Source: Rhodococcus sp. SBT000017 | Lineage (GTDB): Bacteria > Actinomycetota > Actinomycetes > Mycobacteriales > Mycobacteriaceae | Assembly (NCBI RefSeq): GCF_003688915.1 | Contig: NZ_REFU01000001.1 | Coordinates: 992,001-1,056,000, forward strand | Reading direction: 5' to 3' | DNA: 64,000 nt | In this document: positions 53,199 through 63,753 of the stretch, piece after piece | How the letters are laid out: every line of letters starts with the position of its first letter | Numbering within the stretch: the first letter of the stretch is position 1 | Made by a program: the position numbers and the translations under genes | Notes under the pieces: generated by a model | The model's database searches: none | Told to the model about the DNA's origin: nothing | The model's input: the letters and a program-made list of their open reading frames with translations, nothing else

Positions 53199-53852
53199 TC
53201 ATTCGAGCAGCTGGGCGACCTCACGGTCGGTCAGTGTCGCCTGTGGAGTTCGCCCCTTGCTACGGACGAGTTCGACGGCGCGATAGAGCGGCCGTTGGTC
53301 GAGTCCGGCGTCGCGTGCCTCGGCGCGCAGTTGATCCACCAGCACCGATGCGATCGCCGCGGCAGGCACCAACTCGGTGGTCCACAGCGAGTCGGCGAGG
53401 GTGCGTAACGCAAGGATCGGCAGTTCCCGGCCCCCGTTTCTGGTGTACAGAGCAAGCGCAACCACGATATGCGTACGCCCGTCGTAGAGCCGTAGCGAGA
53501 TCTGATCGATTCCGGCCGTCCGAATCGTCAGTTCGGCCGTCACCACCTCCGGCATCTTCAGCCGGCGAGTGCGCAACCCTCGCGCGCACAGTTGCGGACC
53601 GTCGAGCCATACCCGTCGGCGCAGACCCAGCCAACCCGACAGTACGGCGGGACCGCCGACGATCACCCCGACCAGAACTGCAACCCACACCGGCACGAAC
53701 AGCGCCAGGACGACGGCGAGAACGATCCCGATCGCGGCCGACCCGACCATGATCTTGCGCAGGCGCGGTGCCAGGAACTCCACCGAGACCAGGTCGAGCG
53801 CTACCGGCCCCGCGTTGGACCGAGAGTCACCGGACCGGGACTCACTGGGCAA
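53199..53852 (-). CDS. Small membrane protein of unknown function
   Basis: A 217-residue protein with a pair of hydrophobic helices (about 36-75: [20 protein letters not shown], then [20 protein letters not shown]) and a soluble C-terminal part with beta strands ([18 protein letters not shown]). I do not recognise the family with confidence; the layout resembles PH-domain-like membrane proteins. The start is uncertain: TTG at 53852 overlaps the end of hisS by 11 bases. Confidence 0.65.
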   Translation of the reverse strand: MPSESRSGDSRSNAGPVALDLVSVEFLAPRLRKIMVGSAAIGIVLAVVLALFVPVWVAVLVGVIVGGPAVLSGWLGLRRRVWLDGPQLCARGLRTRRLKMPEVVTAELTIRTAGIDQISLRLYDGRTHIVVALALYTRNGGRELPILALRTLADSLWTTELVPAAAIASVLVDQLRAEARDAGLDQRPLYRAVELVRSKGRTPQATLTDREVAQLLE

Positions 53853-55119
53853 GGCGCGCTCCGAGGGCGTCGACCACGTCGGCCATCGGAACGGTGTCCT
53901 GCTCGCCGTTCGAAAGGTCCTTCACCAGAACCGATTCCGCAGCCAGTTCCTGATCGCCGAGCACCAACGCGAACCGCGCTCCGGATCGGTCGGCGGCCTT
54001 CATGGCACCCTTGATCCCGCGATTTCCGTAGGCCATGTCCACGGCTATTCCTCGTTCGCGTAGCTGGGCCGCGATGTCTACGACCGCCAGCTTGGCACCT
54101 GCTCCCATCGGAACACCGAAGACCTGGCATCGCGACGTCGCGCCCGCGGTCTTGCCTTCGGCGGCGAGGGCAAGCACCGTGCGATCGACGCCCAGGCCGA
54201 ACCCGATTCCGGAGAGCGCCTGCCCGCCGAGCTGTTCCATCAGACCGTCGTAGCGGCCGCCGCCGCCGATGCCCGATTGTGCGCCGAGCCCGTCGTGCAC
54301 GAATTCGAACGTCGTCTTGGTGTAGTAGTCGAGGCCGCGCACCATCCGCGGGTTCACGAGATACGGAACGTTCATCACGTCCAGGTATGCCAGCACTTCG
54401 TCGAAGTGTTCCTTCGCCGAATCGGAGAGGTGATCGAGCATCAGCGGTGCGTCCGCAGTCATCGCGCGCACCTCGGGTCGCTTGTCGTCGAGCACCCGCA
54501 GCGGGTTGATCTCGGCGCGTCGACGGGTGTCCTCGTCGAGGGGAAGCGCGAACAGGAACTGCTGCAACAGCTCTCGGTACTGCGGGCGGCAGGTGTCGTC
54601 GCCGAGTGAGGTGATCTCGAGCCGGAACCCGGTGAGCCCGAGGGCCCGGAAACCGGCGTCGGCCACGGCGATGACCTCGGCGTCCAGCGCCGGGTCGTCG
54701 ACGCCGATCGCCTCGACACCCACCTGCTGCAGCTGGCGGTATCGGCCGGCCTGCGGGCGTTCGTAGCGGAAGAACGGACCGGCATAGGCCAACTTGACCG
54801 GCAGCGCTCCCCGATCCAATCCGTGCTCGATCACCGCGCGCATGACTCCGGCGGTGCCTTCGGGTCGCAGTGTCACCGATCGGTCTCCGCGATCGGAGAA
54901 GGTATACATCTCCTTGCTCACCACATCGGTCGACTCCCCGACCCCGCGGGCGAACAGGCCGGTGTCCTCGAAGATCGGTAATTCGATGTGGCCGTAGCCG
55001 GCGTTGCGGGCTGCGTCGAGCAACCCTTCGCGTACGGCGACGAACTCGGCCGAGTTGGGCGGGAAGTAATCGGGAATGCCCTTGGGCGCGGAAAAGGCGG
55101 TCTGCTTGCTCACGCTCAC
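53842..55119 (-). CDS. hisS: Histidyl-tRNA synthetase
   Basis: The 425-residue protein is a class II synthetase with [14 protein letters not shown] at the N-terminus, motif 2 [18 protein letters not shown], the histidine-binding [12 protein letters not shown], the histidine A motif [13 protein letters not shown], and a C-terminal anticodon-binding domain. GTG at 55119 overlaps the stop of the upstream hydrolase gene by four bases. Confidence 0.97.
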   Translation of the reverse strand: MSVSKQTAFSAPKGIPDYFPPNSAEFVAVREGLLDAARNAGYGHIELPIFEDTGLFARGVGESTDVVSKEMYTFSDRGDRSVTLRPEGTAGVMRAVIEHGLDRGALPVKLAYAGPFFRYERPQAGRYRQLQQVGVEAIGVDDPALDAEVIAVADAGFRALGLTGFRLEITSLGDDTCRPQYRELLQQFLFALPLDEDTRRRAEINPLRVLDDKRPEVRAMTADAPLMLDHLSDSAKEHFDEVLAYLDVMNVPYLVNPRMVRGLDYYTKTTFEFVHDGLGAQSGIGGGGRYDGLMEQLGGQALSGIGFGLGVDRTVLALAAEGKTAGATSRCQVFGVPMGAGAKLAVVDIAAQLRERGIAVDMAYGNRGIKGAMKAADRSGARFALVLGDQELAAESVLVKDLSNGEQDTVPMADVVDALGARLAQ

Positions 55120-55808
55120 AGCTTTCCTTGCTCGGGGTCGGTGAGTCCAACGAGGAACGGGTTGGACCCGCGCTCCTGGCCGATCGAACTCTGCCCGCCG
55201 TGCCCCGGGAGCACCACCGTGTCATCGCTCAGCGGGAGCAGCCGAGTCGCGATGGACCGCAGCAGTTGATCGTGATCGCCGCCGGGCAGATCGGAGCGCC
55301 CGATCGATCCCGCGAACAAGGTGTCCCCGGTCAGGGCCAACGGAACCGAGCCGTCGGGCCCGTCGGCGTGGGCGAGGAACACCACCGATCCCTGGGTGTG
55401 CCCGGGGGTGTGCACCACCGCGAATTCGATTCCGGCGAGTTCGAGACGTCGACCGTCCGTGAGCTCGATCACCTCGGCCGGTTCGTGGAACTCGAGGTCG
55501 CCCAGTACCGCCGCCAACGTCGGGCCCGTTCCCTTGATCGGATCGGCCAGCATGTAGCGGTCCTCGGGTGCGATGTACGCCGGGATGCCGTACTTTGCGC
55601 AGATCGGCTCCACCGACCACGTGTGGTCCAGATGACCGTGCGTGAGCAGTACTGCGGTGGGGGTGAGCGAGGACTGCGTCAGGAAGTCGATCAGCGGATC
55701 CGCGGCGTCCTGACCGGGATCGACGACGACGCACTCGGACGCGTCGTCCTGGGCCAGGATGTAACAGTTCGTCTGAAACATGCCTGCGGGGAATCCGGTT
55801 ACGAGCAA
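55116..55808 (-). CDS. Metallo-beta-lactamase fold hydrolase (glyoxalase II-like)
   Basis: A 230-residue MBL-fold enzyme with [10 protein letters not shown] metal motif, [31 protein letters not shown] and PGHGGQSS. This is the short glyoxalase II-like type (Rv2581c). The natural thioester is not clear in actinobacteria, which use mycothiol in place of glutathione. TTG at 55808 has AGGAGC before it. Confidence 0.92.
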   Translation of the reverse strand: MLVTGFPAGMFQTNCYILAQDDASECVVVDPGQDAADPLIDFLTQSSLTPTAVLLTHGHLDHTWSVEPICAKYGIPAYIAPEDRYMLADPIKGTGPTLAAVLGDLEFHEPAEVIELTDGRRLELAGIEFAVVHTPGHTQGSVVFLAHADGPDGSVPLALTGDTLFAGSIGRSDLPGGDHDQLLRSIATRLLPLSDDTVVLPGHGGQSSIGQERGSNPFLVGLTDPEQGKL

Positions 55809-55999
55809 GACAAACGCTCCTAAAGGCTGAGGCCGAAGTTCCGAGCAAGCTTAGTGGGGCCGCTCTCGCCGGGTCCCCCCAGCATGCTCTCAGGCAGTGA
55901 TGGCAAACTCGCGTTGGCCGATTCTCGGCCGAATACCACACGATCGGTCCGTGCAGCGAGCGGGCGAGGTCGTTTTTCGACAAGCGGGAGGAACACGAA

Positions 56000-56863
56000 T
56001 TGCCCAGCAACGAGCAACGGCGCGAGGCTGCCAAACGAAAGCTCGAACGCCAACTCGTACGCCGCGCCGAGCGAGCGCGTCGTCGTAAGCAATTGACGAT
56101 CGCCGGTTCCATTCTCGGCGTCGTCGCGGTCGTGGCCGTCGTCTCGGTCGTGTTCGTGGTGACCCGCGGTGACGACGACGCGAGTACCGCCCAGGAGTCG
56201 ACCACGTCGGCGCCCGCCGATTCGATCATCGCTGCGGGGCGCACCGCGCCACTGCCCGAGACGGTGAACTGCTCCTACCCTGCCGCAGAGCAACCGGCGG
56301 CCAAGCCGAACACTCCCCCGCGCACCGACAACGTACCCACCAGCGACGAGCCGCTGAGCTACAGCATGACCACGTCTGCCGGGAACATCGGGCTGACGCT
56401 GAACAATCCCGAGTCTCCGTGCACGGTCAACAGTTTCGTCTCGCTCGCCAATCAGGGCTACTTCGACGGCACCACCTGCCATCGACTCACCACGGGCGCG
56501 GGCCTGCAGGTTCTGCAGTGCGGCGATCCCACGGGCACCGGCTCCGGCGGGCCGGGCTACCAGTTCGCCGACGAATTCCCCACCGACACGTTTGCCGAGG
56601 GCGACCCCGCTGCCCAGACCCCGATCGCCTACCCACGCGGAACGTTGGCCATGGCCAACGCAGGCCCGGGTACCAACGGCAGCCAGTTCTTCCTCGTCTA
56701 CGGCGATTCGGAACTGCCGCCCGCGTACACCGCGTTCGGCACCATCGACGAGACCGGACTCGCCACCCTCGACGCCATCGCGGCCAAGGGGGCGCAGGGC
56801 GGCGCTTCCGACGGAGCCCCCGCCGAACCGGTAGACATCACGTCCATGTTGAGCGACCTGTGA
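56000..56863 (+). CDS. ppiB: Membrane-anchored peptidyl-prolyl cis-trans isomerase (cyclophilin type)
   Basis: A 287-residue cyclophilin. The charged N-terminus is followed by a helix (about 33-54: TIAGSILGVVAVVAVVSVVFVV); then a Thr/Ser/Ala linker and a cyclophilin domain with GNIGLTLN, CHRLTTGAGLQVLQCGD, and TLAMANAGPGTNGSQFFLVYG. It probably acts on exported proteins. TTG at 56000 follows GGGAGGAAC. It is the counterpart of Rv2582. Confidence 0.92.
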   Translation: MPSNEQRREAAKRKLERQLVRRAERARRRKQLTIAGSILGVVAVVAVVSVVFVVTRGDDDASTAQESTTSAPADSIIAAGRTAPLPETVNCSYPAAEQPAAKPNTPPRTDNVPTSDEPLSYSMTTSAGNIGLTLNNPESPCTVNSFVSLANQGYFDGTTCHRLTTGAGLQVLQCGDPTGTGSGGPGYQFADEFPTDTFAEGDPAAQTPIAYPRGTLAMANAGPGTNGSQFFLVYGDSELPPAYTAFGTIDETGLATLDAIAAKGAQGGASDGAPAEPVDITSMLSDL

Positions 56864-57651
56864 ATCGCACCTCGGCTCTGACGATCGCGGTCTCGGCCAC
56901 CGCGCTGGTACTCGCAGGGTGTTCCGGTTCGGCCGAACCGGCAGCTGCACCGGCCACCACAACGTCGACGACTACGACCACCGAAGCACCCGCGCCTCGG
57001 CCTGCACTCGATCTGTCCCGCTTCGGGGCGTTGCCACCTGTGCCGCAGCCGACGAGCGATACGGTGTTTTGCTCGTATTCGGAGGAGTCACCGGCCGTCA
57101 CGGAGGTCGACGCTCCTGCGACCGACAACGTCGACGTGTACGGAAACGTCGAGGTGACGTTGTCCACCAATCAAGGTCCGATCGGCATCACACTCGACCG
57201 GACGCCTGCACCGTGCACGGTCAACAGTGTCGTCAGCCTTGTCCAACAGGGATATTTCGACGGCTCACCCTGTCACCGACTGACGACGTCACCGGGCCTC
57301 GAGGTACTGCAGTGCGGTGACCCGTCCGGGTCCGGTCGGGGCGGACCGGGATACAGCTTCGCAAACGAGTACCCCACCACCGCGTACACGGAGGACCCGG
57401 CGCAGGCCCAGAATCCGGTGGTCTACCCCCGCGGAACGCTCGCCATGGCCAATGCGGGCCCCGACACCAACGGCAGCCAGTTCTTCCTGGTGTACGCGGA
57501 TTCGGTGCTGCCGCCGCAGTACACGGTGTTCGGCACCATCTCGGACGCCGGTCTGCAAACCCTCGACGCCATCGCAGCGGGCGGGGTCACCGGTGGCTCC
57601 GAAGACGGCGCACCGGTGAACCCGGTGATCGTGGAATCGGCAACGGTGTAG
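56860..57651 (+). CDS. Lipoprotein cyclophilin-type peptidyl-prolyl isomerase
   Basis: A 263-residue homologue of the previous gene. The N-terminus is a lipoprotein signal with lipobox VLAGCSGS, so the domain is anchored outside by lipid instead of by a helix. The cyclophilin core is preserved (CHRLTTSPGLEVLQCGD, TLAMANAGPDTNGSQFFLVY). GTG at 56860 overlaps the upstream stop by four bases. Sequence resemblance and tandem order suggest a duplication. Confidence 0.9.
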   Translation: MNRTSALTIAVSATALVLAGCSGSAEPAAAPATTTSTTTTTEAPAPRPALDLSRFGALPPVPQPTSDTVFCSYSEESPAVTEVDAPATDNVDVYGNVEVTLSTNQGPIGITLDRTPAPCTVNSVVSLVQQGYFDGSPCHRLTTSPGLEVLQCGDPSGSGRGGPGYSFANEYPTTAYTEDPAQAQNPVVYPRGTLAMANAGPDTNGSQFFLVYADSVLPPQYTVFGTISDAGLQTLDAIAAGGVTGGSEDGAPVNPVIVESATV

Positions 57652-57666
57652 CTGCCGTTCGAACAT

Positions 57667-57703
57667 CGAGAGGGTGAGCAGAGATTCTCTGCTCACCCTC
57701 TCG
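57667..57703. terminator. Bidirectional terminator between the isomerase pair and relA
   Basis: A nearly seamless inverted repeat (57667-57684 with 57686-57703), in practice a stem of about 16 bp with a small loop, between convergent genes. GTCTTTCT follows on the plus strand. Confidence 0.94.
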
Positions 57704-57723
57704 TCTTTCTGTGGACTCGCCGC

Positions 57724-60234
57724 TCAGGCCGCAGACGTCAGGCGGTACACGTCGTACACGCCCTCGACGTTGCGCACGACGTTCAGCACATGTCCGAGGT
57801 GCTTCGGGTCACCCATCTCGAACGTGAACTTGCTGATCGCAACCCGGTCCCCCGACGTGGCAACGGACGCCGAGAGGATGTTGACCTTCTCGTCGGCGAG
57901 CGCCTTGGTGACGTCGGAGAGCAGTCGGTGGCGGTCGAGTGCCTCGATCTGAATGGCGACCAGGAACACCGAGGACGCCGAGGGTGCCCACTGAACCTCG
58001 ATGAACCGTTCGGACTGCTCTTCGAGCGATCGTGCGTTGGTGCAGTCGGTGCGGTGGACACTCACCGATCCACCACGGGTGACGAATCCGAGGATCTCGT
58101 CTCCCGGGACCGGAGTACAGCACTTCGCGAGTTTCGCGACGACGCCCTCCGCACCGGTGACCAACACTCCCGCGTCGCCGACCTGACGGGGTCGAGTGGG
58201 GATGGTCGACGGTGTCGACCGCTCGGCGAGCTCTTCCTCGACGTCGCCGACGCCACCGAGATGGGCGACCAGGCGCTGCACCACGTGGCGAGCGGATACA
58301 TGGTTCTCGCCGACCGCGGTGTAGAGCGCAGAGACGTCGACGTACCGCAGCTCGTGCGCGATCGCCGACATGGACTCGGCATTCATCAAGCGCTGCAAGG
58401 GAAGTCCGCCTCGACGAACCTCCTTGGCGATACCGTCCTTGCCTGCCTCCAGGGCTTCCTCGCGGCGCTCCTTGGCGAACCACTGGCGAATCTTGGTCTT
58501 GGCTCGCGGTGAGGCGACGAACCCCTGCCAGTCCCGACTCGGACCGGCGGTGGCGGCTTTCGAGGTGAACACCTCGACCACTTCACCGTTGTCCAGAGTC
58601 CGTTCCAGTGCGACGAGTCGACCGTTGACCCGCGCGCCGATGCAACGATGCCCCACCTCGGTGTGCACGGCGTACGCGAAGTCGACCGGACACGATCCGG
58701 CGGGCAGGGTGACGACATCGCCCTTGGGAGTGAAGACGAAGATCTCCTTGACTGCGAGGTCGTAGCGCAGCGACTCGAGGAACTCCCCCGGATCCGCGGC
58801 TTCTCGCTGCCAGTCGAGCAGCTGGCGCATCCACGCCATGTCGTCGACCTCGGCGTTGTCCTGCGAATGCTTGCCCTTGGTCTCCTTGTACCGCCAGTGC
58901 GCAGCGATGCCGAACTCGGCTGTTCGGTGCATGTCCCGCGTACGGATCTGCACCTCGAGGGGCTTGCCCTCGGGGCCGATCACCGTGGTGTGCAGCGACT
59001 GGTAGACGCCGTAACGCGGCTGCGCGATGTAGTCCTTGAAACGGCCCGCCATCGGCTGCCACAGCGAATGCACCACACCGACAGCGGCGTAGCAGTCACG
59101 AATCTCGTCGCACAGGATGCGAACGCCAACGAGGTCGTGGATGTCGTCGAAGTCGCGGCCCTTGACGATCATCTTCTGGTAGATCGACCAGTAGTGCTTC
59201 GGGCGACCCTCGACGACCGCACTGATTCTCGACGCGGCGAGTGTCGCGTTGATCTCGGCCCGAACCTTCTCGAGGTAGGTGTCGCGGGACGGCGCACGAT
59301 CGGCGACGAGACGCACGATCTCGTCGTACTTCTTGGGATGAAGAATCGCGAACGCCAGGTCTTCGAGCTCCCACTTGACCGTGGCCATTCCGAGCCGATG
59401 GGCAAGCGGCGCAATGACTTCCAGCGTCTCTTTGGCTTTGCGCGCCTGCTTCTCCGGGGGCAGGAACCGCATGGTGCGCATGTTGTGCAACCGGTCGGCG
59501 ACCTTGATGACCAACACCCGCGGATCTCGCGCCATCGCGATGATCATCTTGCGGATCGTCTCGCCCTCGGCCGCAGTTCCGAGCACGACCTTGTCGAGCT
59601 TGGTCACTCCGTCCACGAGATGGGACACCTCGTCGCCGAATTCCTCGGTCAGCTTGGCGAGCGAGTATCCGGTGTCCTCGACCGTGTCGTGCAGCAGCGC
59701 CGCAACCAGGGTGGTCGTGTCCATCCCCAGCTCGGCCAGAATATTGGCCACGGCGAGCGGATGCGTGATGTAGGGATCGCCGGACTTGCGCATCTGCGAG
59801 GCATGCAGCTCGTCCGCTACGTCGTAGGCCCGCTGCAGCAACGTCAGATCGGCCTTGGGATAGAGCTCACGGTGCAGGCTGACGAGTGGCTCGAGCACCG
59901 GCTTGACCGCCGCGCTGCGCCCAGCGGTGATGCGGCGCGCCAGACGTGCTCGCACCCGCCGCGATGCCGACGTGGGGACAGGTGCCGAATTACGGGTCCC
60001 CGACGGAGCCTCCGAATCGGTCGCCGCCGGGTCGTGGGGAACCGAGTCGTGGGTAACCGGAGTGTCGACGGCCGGGCGGGCATCACCGGACGCGGACTCG
60101 TCGGTCGTGACGACGTCGACACCGGTCCGATCGGTAACTCCGGTCCGATCGGTAACTCCGGTCCGGTCGGCAACTGCGGGCCGCTCGGGGACGGCAGGCC
60201 GATCGGGCAAGGGCTGATCGATGTAACGGGTCAC
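57724..60234 (-). CDS. relA: Bifunctional (p)ppGpp synthetase/hydrolase (RelA/SpoT, Rel)
   Basis: The 836-residue enzyme controls the stringent response. It has the HD hydrolase ([12 protein letters not shown] and [12 protein letters not shown]), the synthetase domain ([26 protein letters not shown]), TGS ([23 protein letters not shown]), a zinc-finger region ([26 protein letters not shown]) and a C-terminal ACT domain. Both active sites look intact. The first 110 or so residues are low complexity and include VTDRTG repeats. GTG at 60234 is preferred because AGGAGG lies eight bases upstream; the ATG at 60240 is too close to it. Confidence 0.96.
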   Translation of the reverse strand: MTRYIDQPLPDRPAVPERPAVADRTGVTDRTGVTDRTGVDVVTTDESASGDARPAVDTPVTHDSVPHDPAATDSEAPSGTRNSAPVPTSASRRVRARLARRITAGRSAAVKPVLEPLVSLHRELYPKADLTLLQRAYDVADELHASQMRKSGDPYITHPLAVANILAELGMDTTTLVAALLHDTVEDTGYSLAKLTEEFGDEVSHLVDGVTKLDKVVLGTAAEGETIRKMIIAMARDPRVLVIKVADRLHNMRTMRFLPPEKQARKAKETLEVIAPLAHRLGMATVKWELEDLAFAILHPKKYDEIVRLVADRAPSRDTYLEKVRAEINATLAASRISAVVEGRPKHYWSIYQKMIVKGRDFDDIHDLVGVRILCDEIRDCYAAVGVVHSLWQPMAGRFKDYIAQPRYGVYQSLHTTVIGPEGKPLEVQIRTRDMHRTAEFGIAAHWRYKETKGKHSQDNAEVDDMAWMRQLLDWQREAADPGEFLESLRYDLAVKEIFVFTPKGDVVTLPAGSCPVDFAYAVHTEVGHRCIGARVNGRLVALERTLDNGEVVEVFTSKAATAGPSRDWQGFVASPRAKTKIRQWFAKERREEALEAGKDGIAKEVRRGGLPLQRLMNAESMSAIAHELRYVDVSALYTAVGENHVSARHVVQRLVAHLGGVGDVEEELAERSTPSTIPTRPRQVGDAGVLVTGAEGVVAKLAKCCTPVPGDEILGFVTRGGSVSVHRTDCTNARSLEEQSERFIEVQWAPSASSVFLVAIQIEALDRHRLLSDVTKALADEKVNILSASVATSGDRVAISKFTFEMGDPKHLGHVLNVVRNVEGVYDVYRLTSAA
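60123..60176 (-). repeat. 18-bp tandem repeat in the relA N-terminus
   Basis: Three 18-bp units at 60123-60140, 60141-60158 and 60159-60176; the first two match exactly, the third has three changes. They encode copies of VTDRTG within the disordered N-terminus, so copy number changes would be tolerated in frame. Confidence 0.85.
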
Positions 60235-60306
60235 TCTCATCACCTCCTGCCACACGTTCAGCGCTGTCGTCGAAACGTCAACGCATTGTGAGAGAGACTT
60301 TAGTCC

Positions 60307-60846
60307 TCATACCCGAACCAGGCAGCCGAGCGGGTAGCCACTGCACTTGTCGCGCCCGCCCAGAACGGCGATCTCGAGAACGACAGCAGCGCCGGCGATC
60401 ACCGCTCCCTGCTCGTCCAACAACCGAGCCGTCGCGTCGACGGTACCGCCGGTCGCCAGAACGTCGTCGACCACCAGCACACGTTTTCCGGCCACGTCGA
60501 TCGCAGTCGGGATCTGCAGTGCGGCGGTTCCGTACTCGAGTTCGTACGACCGTGAGTGCACCGGAGGCGGCAACTTGCCCGCCTTGCGCACCGCGAGCAC
60601 ACCGCACCCGAGTTCGAGGGCAACCCCGGCCCCCAGCAGGAATCCCCGTGCGTCGATTCCCGCCACCAGGTCGACGTCCTCGAAACCCAGAGCCAGTTCC
60701 GACACGACGCTGCGTAGCGCGGGGCCGTCGGCGAAGACCGGCGTCAGATCGCCGAAGCGCACACCGGGGACGGGGAAGTCGTCGACCCACCGCGTCAGCC
60801 TGGTCACGGCGGCGGCCGCACCCACTCGATCTCCTGCGTCGTTCAT
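60307..60846 (-). CDS. apt: Adenine phosphoribosyltransferase
   Basis: Apt salvages adenine to AMP. The 179-residue protein has the PRPP loop VLVVDDVLATGGT, FGDLTPVFADGPALR and GIDARGFLLGAGVALEL. ATG at 60846 overlaps the stop of the lipoprotein gene by four bases; the outer start at 60876 lies inside that gene. Position before relA is conserved in mycobacteria. Confidence 0.96.
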   Translation of the reverse strand: MNDAGDRVGAAAAVTRLTRWVDDFPVPGVRFGDLTPVFADGPALRSVVSELALGFEDVDLVAGIDARGFLLGAGVALELGCGVLAVRKAGKLPPPVHSRSYELEYGTAALQIPTAIDVAGKRVLVVDDVLATGGTVDATARLLDEQGAVIAGAAVVLEIAVLGGRDKCSGYPLGCLVRV

Positions 60847-62540
60847 CGAAGAAGCACCCACCGATCCATGTTCCATCCGGCACCTGCGGCCGTCGGGTTG
60901 GGCACCACGTCCTGCATGCCGTCACTGACGACGGTGGTACGCGGCTCGTTGTACAGGGGAAGCGACGGCATGTCGTTCCACAGGATGTTCTCGCCCTCGG
61001 TGGCCAACGCCAGGATGCGCTCGGGATCGTCGGTCACCGCCAACTGATCGACGATGGCATCGATTCTGCCGTTGCTGTATCCGCCGACGTTCGTACCGAT
61101 GCCCGTCCGCAACGAATACCGTGCGGTGACCGCGGCAGCCGAACCCGACGGTCCGGGAAGCGATCCGCTGCTACCGAGGACGGCGTCGACCGCCCCCGCC
61201 CGCAGTGCGGACGGTGTGAAGTCCGGTGAGCTCGCGTCCTCGACGGTGATGCCCGCGGCAGCGCAATCGGCAGCCATGCGGCTCACCACCTGAGCGCGGC
61301 GTGCGTCCGGCCCCCGGTAGCCGACACGAACGTTCAGAGCGTCCTCGCCCGCCGCCTCCAGTTCTCGGCTCGCCTGGTCGAGGTCCGAGCGCTGGTACCG
61401 ATCGCCCACCACCGTTGCGACCGACGGATACTCGAGCGTGTCGGGCTGGACGAGACGAGAGTCAACGACGCCCGACCCCAGACCCGCCGCTGCCGCCTCG
61501 GAACCGGGATGACCCAGTGTGTCGAACAGATCCGATCTCGGGATGCACGCGGCCACTGCTCGACGTGCACTCGCGTCGGCCAGCACCCCCTGGGTTGCGA
61601 ACGTCAACTGCTCGACGCCTCGCGACGGTTGCTCGGTGGTCGTGAATCCCTCGGTGGGCCCGAGATCGACGGCACCTGCACCGTGGTCGACCACGTCCAG
61701 CGATCCGTCCGCAGACTTCGCGGCCAGGTCCGTGCCTTGGGGCCAGACGACAACTTGCCCGGTCTCGGGTGGGATTCCCCACCAGGCGTCGTTCGCAACG
61801 AGCACGAGACCGTCCTCGGCGGTGTACGACTCGATGCGGTACGGACCGGCCGAGGGCAGCAGCGAAAGGTCGATCGAGCCCGGCGTCAGGGTCCATCCGG
61901 TGTTCCAGAAGTCGGCGATGCGGCTCACCGCATCGTCGTCCTCGGCCAGGATGGGATCGACGACGTTCGGCACGCCCGCTGCCCGAGCCGCGACGTGTGC
62001 CGGTAGGAGGTCGGTGGCTCCGAACAGGGCACGCCAGTTCTGGTAGCTGCGGCCGGACGCGAAGACGACCGTGGCTTCCTTGGCCCCCGGAACGCAATCG
62101 ATGCGCTGGATGTCGGAGTACCCGGCCGTCGAGGCCGCGTCGAACAGGGGGCGGTCGGTGGCGAATCTTCCGCTGTTCGCCGCCCAGGCCAACACCAGGT
62201 CATCGCAGGCCATCGGCGCACCGTCCGAGTACGTCGCGGCGGGGGCGATGGAGTACTGCACGGTCAGAGTGTCGCCGGGAACGACGGACACGGTTCCGAT
62301 GTCGTTGTCCGACAATGCGTCTCCCTCGGGTCCGAGGTAGCTGAAGCCCACCTGCACCCGAGTGAAGGCCTGCCGGGCTCCCGACGCCGCGCCGTCGACG
62401 GTTCTCGCGTTGTAGGTGTTCACCACGTTGTCGAACGAGTAGCCGATCGAGGGCACCTTGTCCTCGGGCGACGAACACGCGGTGATGGACACCGCGCCGA
62501 CACTCGCTGCCACCAGTGCCGCGCTCCACCTGCGTTTCAC
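60843..62540 (-). CDS. Solute-binding lipoprotein, ABC transporter family 5 type (Rv2585c-like)
   Basis: A 565-residue protein with a signal peptide and lipobox (VGAVSITACSS), then a family 5 (peptide/nickel type) substrate-binding fold: PGDTLTVQYSIAPAATYSDGAPMACDDLVLAW and later NVRVGYRGPDARR. No permease or ATPase gene is nearby. GTG at 62540 has GGAG seven bases upstream; another GTG lies two codons before it. The place between secF and apt is the same as for Rv2585c, whose ligand is unknown. Confidence 0.88.
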   Translation of the reverse strand: MKRRWSAALVAASVGAVSITACSSPEDKVPSIGYSFDNVVNTYNARTVDGAASGARQAFTRVQVGFSYLGPEGDALSDNDIGTVSVVPGDTLTVQYSIAPAATYSDGAPMACDDLVLAWAANSGRFATDRPLFDAASTAGYSDIQRIDCVPGAKEATVVFASGRSYQNWRALFGATDLLPAHVAARAAGVPNVVDPILAEDDDAVSRIADFWNTGWTLTPGSIDLSLLPSAGPYRIESYTAEDGLVLVANDAWWGIPPETGQVVVWPQGTDLAAKSADGSLDVVDHGAGAVDLGPTEGFTTTEQPSRGVEQLTFATQGVLADASARRAVAACIPRSDLFDTLGHPGSEAAAAGLGSGVVDSRLVQPDTLEYPSVATVVGDRYQRSDLDQASRELEAAGEDALNVRVGYRGPDARRAQVVSRMAADCAAAGITVEDASSPDFTPSALRAGAVDAVLGSSGSLPGPSGSAAAVTARYSLRTGIGTNVGGYSNGRIDAIVDQLAVTDDPERILALATEGENILWNDMPSLPLYNEPRTTVVSDGMQDVVPNPTAAGAGWNMDRWVLLR

Positions 62541-62570
62541 GTGCACTCTCCGTCCCTGTCGAGGGTGGTT

Positions 62571-63752
62571 CTACCGACGCTTCTTGTTCCGCTTACCGGT
62601 GGGGCGGTTGCCCGGCTGCGGAGCCGACGCCTTCGGGGCGGCCACGCCGACGGCCACCGGCTCCGGAGCCAGACCGGCTGCGCGAGCTGCTGCTTCGGCG
62701 CGCTTGGCGTGGACCTTGCGCGTGTGAGCTGCGACAGGGCCCCACTTCTCCTTGAGCGTCACCAGCAACGGAGTGGCGAAGAAGATCGACGAGTAGGCAC
62801 CGACGATCATGCCCACCAGCTGCACCAGCGCCAGATCCTTCAGCGTGCCGACTCCCAGCAACCAGACCGCCACGACCATCAACGCAAGCACCGGCAGCAC
62901 ACCGATCACGGTCGTGTTGATCGAGCGCATCAGGGTCTGGTTGACGGCCAGGTTGGCCTGCTCCGCGAACGTTTTGCGATGCAGGTTGAGGATGCCGCGG
63001 GTGTTCTCCTCGACCTTGTCGAACACCACCACCGAGTCGTACAGGGAGAAACCGAGAATCGTCAGCAGACCGATCACCGTCGCCGGAGTCACCTCGAACC
63101 CGACGAGTGAGTACACGCCCGCGGTCACCAGGAGGTCGAAGGCCAGAGCGGCCAGCGATGCCAAGGCCATGTCCCGTTCGTATCGAACGGCGATGTAGAT
63201 GCTGACGACGACCAGGAAGACCGCGAGCGCGATCAGCGCTTTCTGGGTGATCTGGCTTCCCCAGGTCTCACTGACGTCGGACACACTGATGGCGTTGGGT
63301 GTGGCGGTGCCCGAGTTGTTCTGCGGCTGGAATGCCTCGAACAGTGCCTGACGCAGGCTGTCCACTTCGGCGGGGTCGAGTGCCTCGGAGCGGATCTGCA
63401 CCGTTGCCGCTGCCCCGGATCCGACGGTCTGCACCGACACCGGTGCCATCCCGAGCGAGTCGTTGTAGACGGTCTCGACCTGCTCGGTGGAGATGTTGTC
63501 GGCGGCGGGCAGCGCGATGCGAGTTCCGCCCTCGAAATCGATACCGAGGGTGAAGCCACGCACCAGGAAGCTCAGCAGGCACACCAGCACGATGACGCCG
63601 GTGAGGATGTAGTAGAACCGGCGACGACCGATGATGTCGAAGGCACCGGTGCCGGTGTACAGCCGGGACAGCCAGCTGTGCTTGGGCTGGGTGGATTGAT
63701 CGACTCCCGAATCGTCGAGGGGCGATGGGGTCGACGTGGTCGTGTCCGACAT
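62571..63752 (-). CDS. secF: Protein translocase subunit SecF
   Basis: SecF works with SecD to drive late steps of Sec export using the proton gradient. The 393-residue protein has six transmembrane helices, starting FYYILTGVIVLVCLLSFLVRG, the first periplasmic domain (GIDFEGGTRIALP), and GFSLYDSVVVFDKVEENTR in the helix 4-5 region. The C-terminal tail is Ala/Pro/Lys-rich and ends KRNKKRR. ATG at 63752 follows AGGAGG and precedes the secD stop by one base. Confidence 0.96.
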   Translation of the reverse strand: MSDTTTSTPSPLDDSGVDQSTQPKHSWLSRLYTGTGAFDIIGRRRFYYILTGVIVLVCLLSFLVRGFTLGIDFEGGTRIALPAADNISTEQVETVYNDSLGMAPVSVQTVGSGAAATVQIRSEALDPAEVDSLRQALFEAFQPQNNSGTATPNAISVSDVSETWGSQITQKALIALAVFLVVVSIYIAVRYERDMALASLAALAFDLLVTAGVYSLVGFEVTPATVIGLLTILGFSLYDSVVVFDKVEENTRGILNLHRKTFAEQANLAVNQTLMRSINTTVIGVLPVLALMVVAVWLLGVGTLKDLALVQLVGMIVGAYSSIFFATPLLVTLKEKWGPVAAHTRKVHAKRAEAAARAAGLAPEPVAVGVAAPKASAPQPGNRPTGKRNKKRR

Positions 63753-63753
63753 G

